Notes: generated from the letters alone by a model not told the origin. 64,000 nucleotides of DNA from Linyphia triangularis (GCA_963978545.1 OZ021731.1:57523242-57587241); one strand, 5' to 3'; positions 23,725 to 36,227 are shown, counted from the first letter of the stretch. A program made the numbers and translations.

Positions 23725-24320
23725 TCCTATATAGTCACAACTCTAAAAGTAGGTACAAATGTCAACAAGGACAAACATCGAAAAAGTAAGCTATTTCGAT
23801 CTCGATTAACTAACTTTACGGGTGGAAAAGGCGTCTTAAACGCTTCAGTCAAAGAATCATCTTATATCTCACTTTCAATATATTAATAACATCTTTGAAA
23901 TTTGGTACAAATGCCAACAAGGGCAAACATATTAAAAGTAAGCTATCCCTAACTCGATAAGCGTCGAAACGTTCAATACGAAGAATCGTAATGTCTCACT
24001 TCCAATGATATCACAACTCTGAAATTTGATACCAAGGAATTTTTAACAAAGGGCAGGCACACATAAATAAGCTGTTCCGATCTCGATTAACTATAATTTT
24101 AAAGGGTTGAAATGCTCCAAATAAGGAATATTCCAATGTTCCACTTCCAACATAGTCATAACTCTGAAATTTGGTGCAAATATTCCCAAAGGTAAACACG
24201 GAAAAAATAATGGCGCAGTTTGGCCCTTATGTTGCCCTTGCGCTGAATAAATCTAAAATATAACCAACCAACGGAAAAAATAAACTAATCTGATCTCGAT
24301 TAACTTATTAATAAAGCCCT
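23725..24320 (+). repeat. Degenerate tandem repeat, 4 units of ~120-155 bp
   Basis: Each unit contains a version of CTGAAATTTGGTACAAAT, a later GGGCAAACA-like segment and TCGATCTCGATTAACTA. Units begin near 23733, 23888, 24007 and 24163. Substitution between units is high, so the array is old. A 60-bp retroposon is inserted in the last unit. Confidence 0.65.
24211..24270 (+). mobile_element. 60-bp micro-retroposon, copy 1
   Basis: The insert starts TGGCGCAGTTTGGCCC, contains TGCCCTTGCGC and AATAAA, and ends ATAACCAACCA. It is flanked by a perfect 13-bp duplication ACGGAAAAAATAA (24198-24210 and 24271-24283). A second copy at 34610-34670 begins at the equivalent nucleotide. The CCAACCA tail is shared with the tRNA-SINEs in this window. 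Confidence 0.8.
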
Positions 24321-26464
24321 TTAAATCAACATTGAACGTAAGTCTAATTTACTGCTTACATCATTCGCTGCTAACCATCAATTCACTTCGACATTGGTTT
24401 CATTCCACCCTAAATGTAAGACCACTCAGAATTTACTGCGAAAAATTAATTACTTCCTTATTTAGGTCCTAAAAGAGTCTAATTAATTAAGCCTAATGAA
24501 TCCTGCGGTTGTATTTAGAACACAAGCATCTGCAGATGAGAAAATGGAGGTTGAGTCACAATGCCGCAAAAAGCGTTATACACAAAGCTCTAAAAAAAAA
24601 TTCCCGTTTTTCCAATTGACAGCTTTATAAACCTCGAAGATGTGATAGAATGCCTCTGATGTCAAATTCCGTGAATTGTTGACACTTCATTGTTTCACGA
24701 GTTAGAAATTTGTTTCTTCGAAATAATAGCCTACGCTTGACTTCACTGTTTAAATAATTTGAAGCGAGCCAAGTTTATCACAGACATAATAGATTCGCAT
24801 ATAAGGTGAATTGTTACATTTTGTGTCGCGAATCGAATTCTTAAATGGTAGGATGGAGTGAGGAAGTACTGGGAACACTGAATGTTTCTTCGTAATAAAC
24901 TCCACATATTATGGTTATAAGTGTCATGACTATTCCATTGATGTTATTATATTACAAACTTCGTAGCTTGATTGTTTGTTTCTCAATAGTTTTAAAAGGA
25001 TTCGTGTTTTGAATAGTTCAGAGTAAACGCACGTTTTTTCATTGCATTGCAATATTGTGTGTTTATCGTGGAAAGAGAATATGCTCAGAATTCTTTATTT
25101 AGGAATATTGTTAAGTATAGTTTTAACGAACATGGCAGTCTACTTTTTGCTAAAACATGTTAATTAATGGAAGTTTGGTGTTGTCGTTGATGATTATTTG
25201 GTTCTGTTTAATTTGATTTAAGTGAAATTTCTTTTTATTAATTGCATGAAATTTGTATCAAAATGCATTCGAAACTGCCAAGAGACTTTTGTAGAAGTGA
25301 AATTACTGAAAATACGTAAAGAAAAATAAATACGTAAAAATAGGTAAGAATTTTTTTTTTTTTTTTTTTTTTTTTACTCCTATGCTTTGTTTATGAAAGA
25401 CTTCAAAATCAGTTTGCATTATTCTCTTTCATAACAATTCTTTCACAGTGTGAGTTCTGTAAATCGCTCTTTATAGCTCGGTAAACGTTTTTTGTCAAAG
25501 TAACCCGTTCGAGCGTATAAATTTTCCATTCTCAATACAAAACATTTAATCGAAATGAACTTACAAACATTTCCGCGTTTTTCACTTTTGCGTGAACAGA
25601 CTTTTGCTGTACAGGACGCAAAAAAAATAAAAAAATCTAAACTTTGGTTATATCTTCGGTTTTAAACGTCGTGGAATTTTTCGGTTTACACCAAGGTAAT
25701 TAGTTTACGATTCTTTATATGTCTGGTACAAAAATCTTTCCTTGCGGGGCTGTTCACATAGTAAATTGAACTCTAATTTAAATTTTTTTTATATGAGCCC
25801 CTACTTAACCTTTTTATTCGATCTAGAATACTTCGTTTACTCTCCTAAATATAACATTTAATTTCATTATTTTGAAAAATACGCCAATTTTTTTTAGCTA
25901 AGTGCATAAATCTTCAGATTGAAAAGCGCAATTTTAAGGTCTCTCCCCCCCCTCCCCTCCCGCATGAAAGCAAACGAAAGGACGCATGTTTCAAGACGCT
26001 CCATATAATAGCCTAAAATTACACGAAAATTACTTAGATTGATTGAGCCATGGTTAACAAGAGGCAAATACGAAATTAATAAAGTAACTCTATCAGAAAT
26101 AATTTTTAACGTAACATAATTAACAAGGTTGAAGGAAGTGTTGCTGTTGAAAGTAACGTATTGACAGTGTTGTATACAAAGTTGAAAGTGATATTTATTT
26201 CTTGTATGGTATCAAAAAAATTTCCCTTACCTAAGGGAAAAAAAGCATCAATTTTTATTTTTAATTTATTAACTAGTATGAAACTTCTGATCCAGGAATT
26301 TTTCTTATTCACTGGATAGAACTGACAAAGGAATGAATTTGATGAATACCTCCCAAAATTTTCTAGTAGCAAAATATATAGCACATTTCAATATTCGATT
26401 GCGAGTATATGTATCTACTAGTGAAAAATATAAAAGTTTACCGCCTATGTTTTCAACAGTTTCA
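24321..26464. other. Intergenic stretch
   Basis: I see no gene, RNA or bounded element. It contains a T25 tract (25351-25375) and a pyrimidine-rich C run near 25945-25960. Confidence 0.4.
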
Positions 26465-26472
26465 AAAGACTA

Positions 26473-27261
26473 CAGTGGTGGCTCGTGCTTACTTGCTCGG
26501 CTACAGCAAGTACAACTGGGCTGCTTCTAAAATATTAGTTTAAAATTAAAATCTACTAATTGTTGGTCAACTTTGATTATTTATTTTACTAATTTTCTTA
26601 AATGTAGATTAGAATCACAGTTAAAGATGGAATTTCTACGGTAAGTAAAAAAATATTCGATAAATAGCAAACCTGTTGCACAATGCACAATTAAGGGTGT
26701 TGGGTGGCTGAAGAAGAGGGCCTTTTATTTAGGCTGGTAGTGCGTTGCGTTTGCAATTATCAACTCAACTAGTATTCGTAATAGTATAATTAGAATGACC
26801 GTATCATACAGCCCGCTACAAATTTTACGTTACATTTTTTACAAATTTGCGCCATGCAGCCCGTTACAAATTTTCCGACTTCGGCCTTACTTGTGAATTG
26901 GCTCATGTGTGCATGAAACGGGATGGGTGAGTAGGAGAGAAACGACCATTTTTTTAGAATTTTCCCTACCAAACGCAAATAGTTTCAGTAATAAGTTTAC
27001 ACATGTGTTTTCTTGTTATTTCATAAGTTAATACTAAAACTTATAAATGAACCATTTTGAAACACAGACCCACGTTATAAGTAAATTAAAATACATTTTT
27101 TCCCTTTCTATTTTCTTTATCTTATCATTTTGTAAATATTAAAAGGAAATTTTGAGTTTGAGTAATTAAGATTAAAGAATTTCCATTCATGAATAAATGT
27201 TGGAAGGGAGGGGGAATTATTGTCCCAGCTTCACTAATATTTTTACCACGGGCCGCCACTG
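26473..27261. mobile_element. Probable hAT-type non-autonomous element, CAGTGGYGGC ends
   Basis: Left end CAGTGGTGGCTCGTG and right end ACGGGCCGCCACTG form an imperfect terminal inverted repeat of a known hAT style. Flanks AAAGACTA (26465-26472) and AAAGAAGG (27262-27269) share the first five bases, a possible decayed 8-bp duplication. The interior has no transposase. Confidence 0.6.
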
Positions 27262-27302
27262 AAAGAAGGACCTCTGAGTATCAGCCCTAAAACTTGATAG
27301 AA

Positions 27303-27360
27303 AGCATTGTCATCGACAACGAGTGTATCTTCCAAGTTCCAGCTCGATTGGATGACGGAA
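27303..27360 (+). repeat. Dispersed ~60-bp repeat, copy 2
   Basis: Matches 18916-18975 in the same orientation, with CATCGACAACGAGTGTATCT and AGCTCGATTGGATGACGG. Confidence 0.6.
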
Positions 27361-27433
27361 AGTGTGTTATGAAATGATTATAATTTCATATTTCTATCTT
27401 CCATGCACTCTTCCGAAAAAAAAGCTTTTAGAC

Positions 27434-28121
27434 TAGAGGTCGGCGATATATTGATAAGACGATATTTTTATCGATATTTTTTTTTAAATATCGATAAAGG
27501 TCACCGATATATCGATATTTTCAATTTTTTTTTTTTTTTTTGCTTTTTAATGATCGTTTTGTAGTTTCATGTGTTTTTTGATTTTCTTTATTCCTTTTTC
27601 AAAAACTTCAAAACTAAAGTTTGGACTTGATTGAGAGGCAGTTAAAATGGCACCAATATTCAATATTTTGCCATACACTTCATAATCATGGGTGCCAACT
27701 AGAGGGTACAAGGGGGTGTTCCTTCCTGGATTTTTAAAGTTAAAATAAAATTGGAAAAAACGTGTTAATTACATATTCATCGCTCTGGTAACTTTTCAAT
27801 TATTTACATTGTAAAAACATTATGCTAAATATTTAGCGTTGTCATTAAAAGCTATTGAAGATTATCTAAGTTTTTCTTAAAATTACTGCACCAATTAAGC
27901 GAAAATATAAATTTTTCTTTTGTAATCGATAAATTTCAGTTAGAAAAGTAGTCACCTTACAAAAAGCAATCATGAAAAGTAGAAATTTTCCCCGAAAAAC
28001 TTCGTTTCTGAAAAAATTGAAAATCAAATTTAAAAAAAAATCATGTATCGATATATCGATATTTTTTTCTATGCAACGATATAACATCGATATTTATTAT
28101 GATCGATATTTCCGACCTCTA
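27434..28121. mobile_element. hAT-type MITE, TAGAGGTCGG ends
   Basis: Ends TAGAGGTCGG and CCGACCTCTA are perfect inverted repeats and extend imperfectly through ATCGATA-rich subterminal repeats. A perfect 8-bp target duplication TTTTAGAC flanks it (27426-27433 and 28122-28129), diagnostic of hAT. Numerous ATCGAT motifs at both ends could be transposase-binding repeats. Length 688 bp; no transposase. Confidence 0.9.
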
Positions 28122-28129
28122 TTTTAGAC

Positions 28130-29106
28130 GCAACTGCCTCGCATTCGCCTTTTGTATTCAGAGAGATAAAATTTCAGAAATTCTTGTTAGCAACTCAAGT
28201 CGATCACAATCGCCATTGCTTTTACACGTTTCCCCAATTATACTTAGCATACTTATTTGTAAGGAATTGATATTCGATATTTCATGCGGGGCCAGCAAAA
28301 GACGAGATGACAAAATTTTATAGTAGATTCCATCAATAAATACGATCGGCTCAACAATATTTTAAAAGATAATAACTACACTCGCAGCCATTTTTGTGAC
28401 CGACTTCAACTGCTAAAACTCCCTTTGAGTCCAGTCTTTCAAGCGTCACACACACACACAAAAAATACCATCTTGACCCCTAAGCAACCTCAATAGCGTC
28501 CATTACTTTCATGTGCTGGAAACAGGTTTTGTTGGTGTTGAGAAATTCATAAATGGTGTTATCGTAAGTTCTTCAACATCACGATCACCGTGCCCTCCAA
28601 GTTATGTGGCATTCTGGGAGCACATTCTCGATTACATGCCATAAACCTCTTCTTATCGTGAGGTCGTCTGCGACTTGTCATCCGCAACTTCGGTTTTGTT
28701 TACATCCACTTTAAAATATTTTTTTCTACCTCAGTGTTTACATGTGCTATCTGTGGTGAGTATTAGTATTGACAGCTCCGCGCGGAAAAGTGCTTTGAAC
28801 GATACCACTTATGAGTATATGTATGTTCTTCTTCTTCTCTTTCTGCAAAAAGTTATGTACAACTGAAAGGTGTAATCTGTCGTGCTAAGTAAGAAGTGGT
28901 ACCTACAACTGAGTCCAAAATAAAATATAAAGGTATAAAGTTTAAGGGGACTAAGTACGCCCTATACCAGTAATGTTAGATTGAATATTTTTATGTACTT
29001 TTTCTTGGAAAGTTCAGCACAAATGAGTTTGAAATTTTTTACATAGGTTAAACAGATCTTATAAAAAACACTCTTGGTAAAAAAAATATATCATGAGATT
29101 TTTTTT
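28130..29106. other. Intergenic stretch
   Basis: I see no gene. A short CA repeat lies near 28447-28461. Confidence 0.4.
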
Positions 29107-29682
29107 ACTTTCAATTACCCATATGTATACATAAGGTAATGAAAGCATAGTATTCGGCCGAAAAAAAATTTTAATTTGTTTTTTCTCCATTTCTCCAAGT
29201 TTTGGAACATCCTGATTTCAAGAAAGTGATATAGAAAAAATTTCTGTCTGTGTGCATTTATGGTCAGCATAACTCCCGAACAAATTGACCAGCGATGTCC
29301 AAATTTGGTGCGTTGGTGAGGGCACAGGGACCAACCATTTTGGTTTTCGTCAAAATTGCGCATGCGCAAAAAGTAGCTGCCATTGAAAAATCATGTTTTT
29401 CAGTAATTGCTAAAAAAATGACTTTAACGATTTTTATCAAATTCGCTGTGGTAATGCCTCTTAAGGTGTTCTAAACATTCCCAACTCCGAAATTCCCTTA
29501 AAAATGTTTTAATGGCGTAAAAAGTTGAAAAGAAATGCCTTTAACACAGAGTTCTCTTTCTTTGAGTATACCTCATCAACGATCGTTTCTTCTTCTTCTC
29601 TCCCCAGGTCCCAGTTTCAGTTATAAGAAGGGATTAAATAAGAATTTTCGAAAAGTATAGAGCTAAAATCATCCTTTCAACG

Positions 29683-29719
<37 letters not shown>

Positions 29720-29880
29720 ACTCATACAAGAATTATTGCAAAAATTATTGCCAAACTGGCCACTTTTGCTAAGTGAATGATGAAAATATAAAAACGTAAA
29801 TGACACAAATCCACGTCAGTATTATAGTGTTATTTCTTATTATAGTGAAAGTTGTGAGATGTTCCACACCCCTAGTTTTC
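29107..29880 (+). repeat. Dispersed repeat family R1, copy A
   Basis: Starts TTTCAATTACCCATATGTAT, contains GGTCAGCATAACTCCCGAAC and ends CCACACCCCTAGTTTTC. Copies with the same order of blocks lie at about 31900-32540 and 54327-54765. It carries a T31 tract (29686-29716) followed by GACTCATACAAGAATTATT, and the copy at 54.3 kb has T35 at the same place, so the tract is part of the repeat. No ORF of note. Confidence 0.75.
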
Positions 29881-30579
29881 TTAGGATTTTAATAAATCTG
29901 AATTTTTTTGGGGAAAAAAAAAACTTTGAATTTTACAGGATGTTAATTCAAAGGAATTTAACTTAAATGAAAATAACAGGAATTTTTTTTAATCCCCAGT
30001 TTAATTTGTAGGTTATGTTTTACAATTTCTAAAAAAAAAATTTCATAAATAGTATATCTTTACCAGTCAGTTAAAAAGGTACATTAAAGTTTAAAATATC
30101 ACATTTAGAGAAAATCAAAGTTAAAAGTAAAAGTTTTAAGTAGATAATAATTGATAGTTTGCTTTTTTAAAATGAAAGATAACATACTTCTAATTTAAAT
30201 AGAAACAAAAGTAATAATACATCAATGGAACGGCTAAAGAACGTAAACAACATGAAACACCAACATTAGAACAAATTTCAGAAAACCACCTGGTAAGAAT
30301 AACTCGATATGGATACCACATCTGTGCTTAGCCCGGCAGTGTTACCTAAGCCATTTTCTATTCTCAAAACATTTTTTTTTGGGGGGGGGGGGGAGAAATA
30401 CAGTTTTTCTTACGCAACTTTTTTCAACAGGTATGGTGAAAGATTAAATTAAAAATTGTTTTTATTATAATTTGTAATGATATCATTAAAAATATGGGAA
30501 TATGCGTGTCGGAACATCAATTAGGATGACTATTATTATCACATGATCATAGCCAAGGTTCACTTACTTAATAGTTAAG

Positions 30580-30645
30580 GTCCTAGATAGCTCAGTTGTA
30601 TTGGCCAATGTCGAAAACAGGGATTCTGTAAGATTGACCATTTCT
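30580..30645 (+). repeat. tRNA-like repeat, copy 1
   Basis: GATAGCTCAGTTGTATTGGC resembles a tRNA 5' half with A box, and is followed by TCGAAAACAGGGATTCTG in place of a T-arm/B box. A related segment lies at 53958-54025. It does not fold into a complete tRNA, so I treat it as a SINE head rather than a tRNA gene. Confidence 0.4.
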
Positions 30646-31899
30646 GATTGAAACTGACATCGTTCCAAAGTACCCGTTTTTTTTTTTTAAAGAAATAAGC
30701 ATGCAAAAAACATCATAAGACATGTTTTTACACCTCTGTTCTTTCTTATAATAAAATATTTTAATTTTAAAGCTGAGCATCAATTTTTCCAACCTTACTG
30801 TATATTTTATCCAGCAATGAGCGAGATTGGCCAAGATACATAACAAAGGTAGGGTTATAACGGTCCACATCGGGATTGGCCAATGACGAGCGACAGATTT
30901 GTACTACTTGGGATAAGGCCAGACCTGGCCGTGTATTCTCCAGTTGTTCTTAAGAACTATTTATATAGCTTCTCTCCCCCCCCCCCTTTTTTTTTGTTTT
31001 GTTTTTGTTTTATGGCTTAGAACTGTAGTGGATAATTCCTGGACATAAAATGTAAAGTTAATTGGGAAAGATGAGACAGTAAATAACCAAAATTTTTCTC
31101 TGAAACAAAACACAATTATTAACACTGCAGTTTAACAGTTAGCTGTTCTTAGACTTCAAGAACAGATGGAATCCAAATTCTAAAACTAGAGTTTATTATT
31201 AGCGCTTACACTAATTAAATTACAAGGGTTAATCTCTCTTTTAAAAAGGGCCTTCTCTAGAAACACATTAAGAATATTCCATTACTTTCATTTAAGAATT
31301 TCAGATCAAGAGATAATTTTGTCGAAATTGGGTATATAATGGTATATCGATTACCACTCAAGTGCCTTCGGTTCGACGAAAAAAAGAAAAAAATAATAAT
31401 AACACTTCAAGAAACAAAAGAATCGTTTGACGCTATTCCCCCCACTTAAGTCAGGAAACAAAAATCTTCAATATGGTTCCTTACTTTTATTATCGTGTTC
31501 TATTTTTTTCACAGACGAGCGAGTTTACAACAATCGTCAGAAATCTCTCCTGTCACGCGCTTTGTCGTGATTTCTGTTAAATAAAAAACCTCACCCTAAG
31601 AATGTCAGGTAATGTTTTTTCTTACAACCACCTGTACTATACAGAAGAATGACCTTGAGAGCGGAATGTTTGAAAAATTTATACGTGAACGCACGCAAAA
31701 ATATATAAATCCCAAGACTATGTTGTGCACGCTGGTATAACGTTGATCTGGATACTCAAACGTTCAAACGTGACTCAAGTTAGATGAGCTAAACCGATTG
31801 AAATAAATCGCGATTTAATCAACACGCTTCTTTATTAAGGCGGAATTTATATTATTTGGAGTCTTATCTTCACTACTTTTAAACACCCTCATTATTTTT
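30646..31899. other. Intergenic stretch
   Basis: No gene recognised. A C10 run followed by T9 lies at about 30978-30996. Confidence 0.4.
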
Positions 31900-32540
31900 T
31901 CGGTTAAAAAAAAATCGATATTTTTGCATTTCACCACGTTTTAGAACATCCCAAATTCAAAAAAGTGGTAAAAAAAAAAAAGTGTCTTTGGGCAGGAAAA
32001 CTCCCTTACGGATTAACCTACGATGTTCAAATTTTGTGTAAAGGTTAGTGGTAGCTTTTTAACCACTCATTAAGATTTTGGTCAAAATAGCGAATTCGCA
32101 TAAGCTTTTAAAAAAATTATGTTTTTCAGTAATTGCCAAAAAAAAAAAATGGCTGCAATGATTTTGATCCAAATATCTACCTTTTAAAGTGTTCTAAAAC
32201 ATCCCCATCACCGAAATTCAAGTAGAAATGAGATAAAGGCGTAAAAGGTTGAAAAATGAATGTCTTGAACACAGAGTTTTCTTTTTTCGAGCATCGCCCG
32301 TCAATGTCTGTTTCTTTTATGTTTCACTTACAAGAAAAGAGTATTATTTATCGTAATGTATTATCATAATGTATTATTTATTCGAAAAACATAATCGCCA
32401 AACTGAGAATTTTTTTTTAATTAATAAAAATATGAAAAAGGTCCAATTACACAAATCCATGGCTATACATAAATGCAGTGATAATGCAGTATTAAGTGTA
32501 ATTAAAAGTTGTGCGATAACCCCCACCCCTAGTTTTTAAA
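31900..32540 (+). repeat. Dispersed repeat family R1, copy B
   Basis: Shares blocks with copy A: TTTTTCAGTAATTGCCAAAA, a GTGTTCTAAAACATCCCCA-like segment, GGCGTAAAAGGTTGAAAAAT and a CCCACCCCTAGTTTTT end. The 5' part is truncated and the long T tract is absent. Confidence 0.65.
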
Positions 32541-33628
32541 CGACTCTTAAAAGAGTATTTCGTTTTGCAATTATTGTTAAATCGAGTTTTCATATATACG
32601 TGACGCATCGAAATTGTTTACCTTTGCTAATCATAAACAACTAAACGTTAGAACATATCTCATCTCCACATTTTAGTCCGTGGCTGTGCAATTTCAATCA
32701 GTCAGTTTGTTCGATATTCATTCTGATCTCTAACTAAAACATCTGGACAGCTTATCAACGGTTTCTTTTCTGAAAGCAGTTGAAGTCAATTGAATACTTC
32801 TCCTCATCTATGCCACAAACAGGGACGACGGGAATGGGGGGCGTAGGGGGCGACTCGTCCCCCCAAAGTTTTAGAAAGTTGGACAGTCGGCAAATTTAAA
32901 AAAAAATTATCGAGATTTTTCTTTTTCTAAAGTCGATCCATAATAAAATCGAATTAAATGAAGAAAGAAAAAAAAAAAAGAAAAAAAAAATGAACAAAAA
33001 TATCTGAATGCAATGTGACCCGAGTTTGACGAATCGGCATTTTTACAATAGAAGTCTATTATAGGGGAGTCGGTGTCTTTTTTCCGGCTACAATGATGGA
33101 CTGCGAAAGCAAATATTACCATATAAATATTTCTATAAGTTTTTAGAAAGGCTGGTAGTCGGCAAATTTCTGAAATTTCATCCCTTCTTTTAAAAATCCC
33201 TACTGACTTATGTTTCAAAACATATTGAATGGAAAAAGTGCAATAATTAAACTCATCATTAGTATTATAAATTGTGATCACAATGCAGCCTCAGTTGACG
33301 GTCGGCAATTTTGAATTGGAGTAACTATATCCTTTTTGACAGGAACATTAAAATAATCTAATCATTGATATCTTCACTGAGATTAGATAACTTTGATGTG
33401 TTACAGTAGATGATATACTTGTATTTGTGGTACGTCAGATAATGCCTCAAAAACCATGACATACCCATTAAACGTCAATTACATAACGTGTGTAATGTAC
33501 GTCATATGAGTTAAGGGTTTTATAGAAAATTTAAAAAAAAAACGTTTTGTATACGAAAATTGACCCGCATTATCAAGTTATTGCAATTAATGTCAAGTAG
33601 AACTCCATTCTCCATAAATGATGTTATA

Positions 33629-34366
33629 TACAGGATGGTCATAATGAAACTTTGCCGATATATGGACCTGTAGTGGCAGTCTCGTTCAACAGATCGAGAT
33701 GAGATTTCAGGTATAGTTATTCAGAGATATGAGTTCGGAATTCTGTGAATTTCGGCAAAATGGCGCTCACGATTACCCCGGTTATAGTTAAGAATAGCAA
33801 CGCCTACTTTTTCCCATCGAGAAATGATCACCGCATGCGAAAACCCTAAAGAGCGTTGGAATGGTACGTGTATCACAAAAAATGGACGCACAAAATACAG
33901 ATCTGCGAACTGCCAACAAAAACACGATCGGAGCAATGGAGGCCGCTCACCAAATATTCAGCTTAGAAAACCGATTAAATTGCCTGTGATGGCACTCATG
34001 TGAACTTTGGCCTCTGTCAAATGCAAATTTCCATCGTGCGCCTCAATCGCGTTTTTGTTGGCCGTTCGCAGAGCTTCTTTTTTGTGCACATAATGCGTCC
34101 GTTTTTTGTGATACACTTACCGTTCCATCTCTCTTTAGGGTTTCCTTATGCGCTGAGCATTTTGCGACAGGAAAAAGTAGACGTTGTCATTTGACAATTT
34201 CGTGCATGTAACTATAACCATAACCATGAGCGCCATTTGTTGAAATTCACAGAATCTCGAGCTCATACCTCTGAATAACTATACCTGAAATCTCATCTCG
34301 ATCTGTTAAACGGAACGGAAGCTAGAGGCCCATATATCGGCAAAGTTTCTTTATGACCACCTTGTA
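33629..34366. mobile_element. Near-palindromic long-inverted-repeat MITE (Tc1/mariner-like ends)
   Basis: Ends TACAGGATGGTCATAA and TTATGACCACCTTGTA suggest TA-flanked Tc1/mariner-type termini. Almost the whole element is an inverted repeat: arms about 33629-33938 and 34030-34366 share, in reverse complement, AGATGAGATTTCAGGTATAG, TTTTTTGTGATACAC, CTTTAGGGTTT and GTTTTTGTTGG. Both arms still translate to similar peptides (PFFVIHVPFQRSLGF versus PFFVIHLPFHLSLGF). An RNA copy would fold into a ~300-bp hairpin. Confidence 0.85.
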
Positions 34367-34609
34367 CTTCATGTATTGAAAATGCATTCCCAAAATAATG
34401 CATGCCACTTGTAAACTGGAAGGCGATATCGAATTTATTCTAACAAAATAATCTTTGGAAAAGTGTTGAAAGGTTTATTATAATACTATCTAAAATTCTT
34501 AATGTTCCCCGTGCTCAAATAGCTGTGGACCGACATTGTCCAATACAAACAACCAGGTTCAGTGTATTGCAAATTGTGAGTATATCCTTTCACTCCTATC
34601 CTCGATTTC

Positions 34610-34670
34610 TGACGCAGTTTGGCCTTTGTGTTGCCCTTGCGCCTAATAAATTTGAAAAACAACCAACCAA
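34610..34670 (+). mobile_element. 61-bp micro-retroposon, copy 2
   Basis: Begins TGACGCAGTTTGGCC and ends ACAACCAACCAA, with TGCCCTTGCGCC and AATAAA between, as in copy 1. It is flanked by a 15-bp duplication CCTATCCTCGATTTC / CCTATCCTGGATTTC (34595-34609 and 34671-34685) with one mismatch. Confidence 0.8.
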
Positions 34671-35445
34671 CCTATCCTGGATTTCACCATTTTAATATTC
34701 GAAACATCGGGAAAAATTGTCTTTCAGATAAACTAAGAATTTTTAGTCTAAATACCTTTAAAAATATTTCAAATTCGATCAATAAATCTCAAATTAGGAT
34801 CATAACCATTACATGTGGCTAAGGGAAATGCGGGTGGGTTTTTGGAAATTTCATGTTGACAGTGATGTTTCTCTTGCTTTGAAGATCAAAATTGCAACTT
34901 GTTCTTCCTCAAGATCGGATTAACACTGTAGATTTGAATACCCCCCCCCCACACACACACACCTTTCCCAAAAAACCCCACACGTACTATTCCTTATATA
35001 GTTTGGTATGTTGTGCTAAAAATTATGGCATGCTTTTTTATAGAGTATTTTGTGACTAAATTCGAAGTTCAATTAGTTGCGAATTACTTACCTTTTTGCA
35101 CATAAATATTATAGTTTGGTTTAATGCTAAAGTAATCCATTTCATTTTTAATCCCGCTTAGGAATAAAAACCTAGCATTTTCAAGTATACTTTCCTTCTT
35201 GAACAAATGATTATTGTTCAAAAAACGAGTAATATTTGCAGAAATTATTGCTGAAAAACCACACAACATCAGTGAAAAACCACACAAAAAAATCATTAAA
35301 TTAAATCCAGCAATTTTGATAAAAAATATATACTCGAAGTAACTACTTTTAAGAAGTATGTTCCTGGATTGAATTGTTACAAAAAATACTATTTACTGTT
35401 AACACACGTTTCAAGAAAAATCAAAATCTTTTCTTTTTTAGTTAG

Positions 35446-35627
35446 GTTGGTTGGTTGTATTCAGATTATCTGGCCCCGTCAGCAACACGAGGGCTATAAT
35501 GCGCCGAAACATTCGTCATTAGACAAGCCAACATACATTTACAAACACCCATGCCAACACGGGACTCGAACCCTCATTCTCGCGGTTTAGAAGCTAGCAT
35601 GCTAACCATTATACCGTTTGGTCGGCC
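35446..35627 (-). mobile_element. tRNA-derived SINE, family S1, copy 1
   Basis: On the minus strand it begins with a tRNA-like head: GCCGACCAAACGGTATAATG (A box region) and a B-box-like GGTTCGAGTCCCGTG, then an unrelated body and a 3' tail of CCAACCAAC repeats. A perfect 12-bp target duplication TTTTTTAGTTAG flanks it (35434-35445 and 35628-35639). It lies inside the 32820-36219 hAT element. A second copy is at 53433-53611. Confidence 0.88.
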
Positions 35628-36227
35628 TTTTTTAGTTAGGAAAATGTGTTAAAAAGTATTTAAAAATTAAATAATTAAGAAATCGATCGAATTCTATCTA
35701 TCTGCAAGGTATAAATGTCTCCCCCCCCCCCTGCCCCCAAATAAAAACGCTTCCAAAAATAATATCCTTTGTTTGGAGAGGAAGGGTTAATTTACTAAAA
35801 AGAAATGAAAAATTAAATGAATTTAAAGGAACTTTAACTATAATGTGATGGGAATTTACTTAAAATTTGACATTAAGTACGTATTAATAAAATGCCATAA
35901 AATATTAAAAATTGTTTAGACGGTCATTTAAAAATAATTCAAACTAATTTCACATTAAATAAAACAATTCACAATTAAATAAAAAAAAATACATTAGCAA
36001 TTAGTTTTACATTAATTAATAATTAATTATGCCGTAATTATTCATATATTAATTAAAAATTATTTATACGTTAATTTTACATTAATAAAAATTAGTTAAC
36101 AATTTATTAGCACCTTAATTTATATTTTCTACATTTACACCGGAAATGGCTTGATTTCAGTCGGCAAAAGGATGTCTACGCCCCCCCCCCCCCAACCAAA
36201 ATTCTTAGCGACGGCCCTGGCCACAAA

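Larger units (their letters stand above)
32820..36219. mobile_element. 3.4-kb hAT-type element with nested insertions
   Basis: Left end CAGGGACGACGGGAATGGGG and right end, read inward on the other strand, CAGGGCCGTCGCTAAGAAT form an imperfect inverted repeat, each followed by a G-rich run and GCGTAG. The flanks carry a perfect 8-bp duplication GCCACAAA (32812-32819 and 36220-36227), the hAT signature. Inside are a long-inverted-repeat MITE (33629-34366), a 61-bp retroposon (34610-34670) and a tRNA-SINE (35446-35627). A motif GTCGGCAAATTT recurs in the left part. No transposase is recognisable; the 124-codon frame at 32907-33281 (minus) has none of its motifs. Confidence 0.8.

Noticed and set aside
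32907..33281. 124-codon minus-strand frame in the 3.4-kb hAT element as transposase
   Set aside because: Contains a Phe/Lys homopolymer stretch and lacks any hAT transposase signature such as a dimerisation region or zinc-finger BED.
35560..35627. Antisense tRNA gene candidate
   Set aside because: A and B boxes belong to a SINE with a CCAA tail and a 12-bp target duplication; the same applies to 51839-52014 and 53433-53611.
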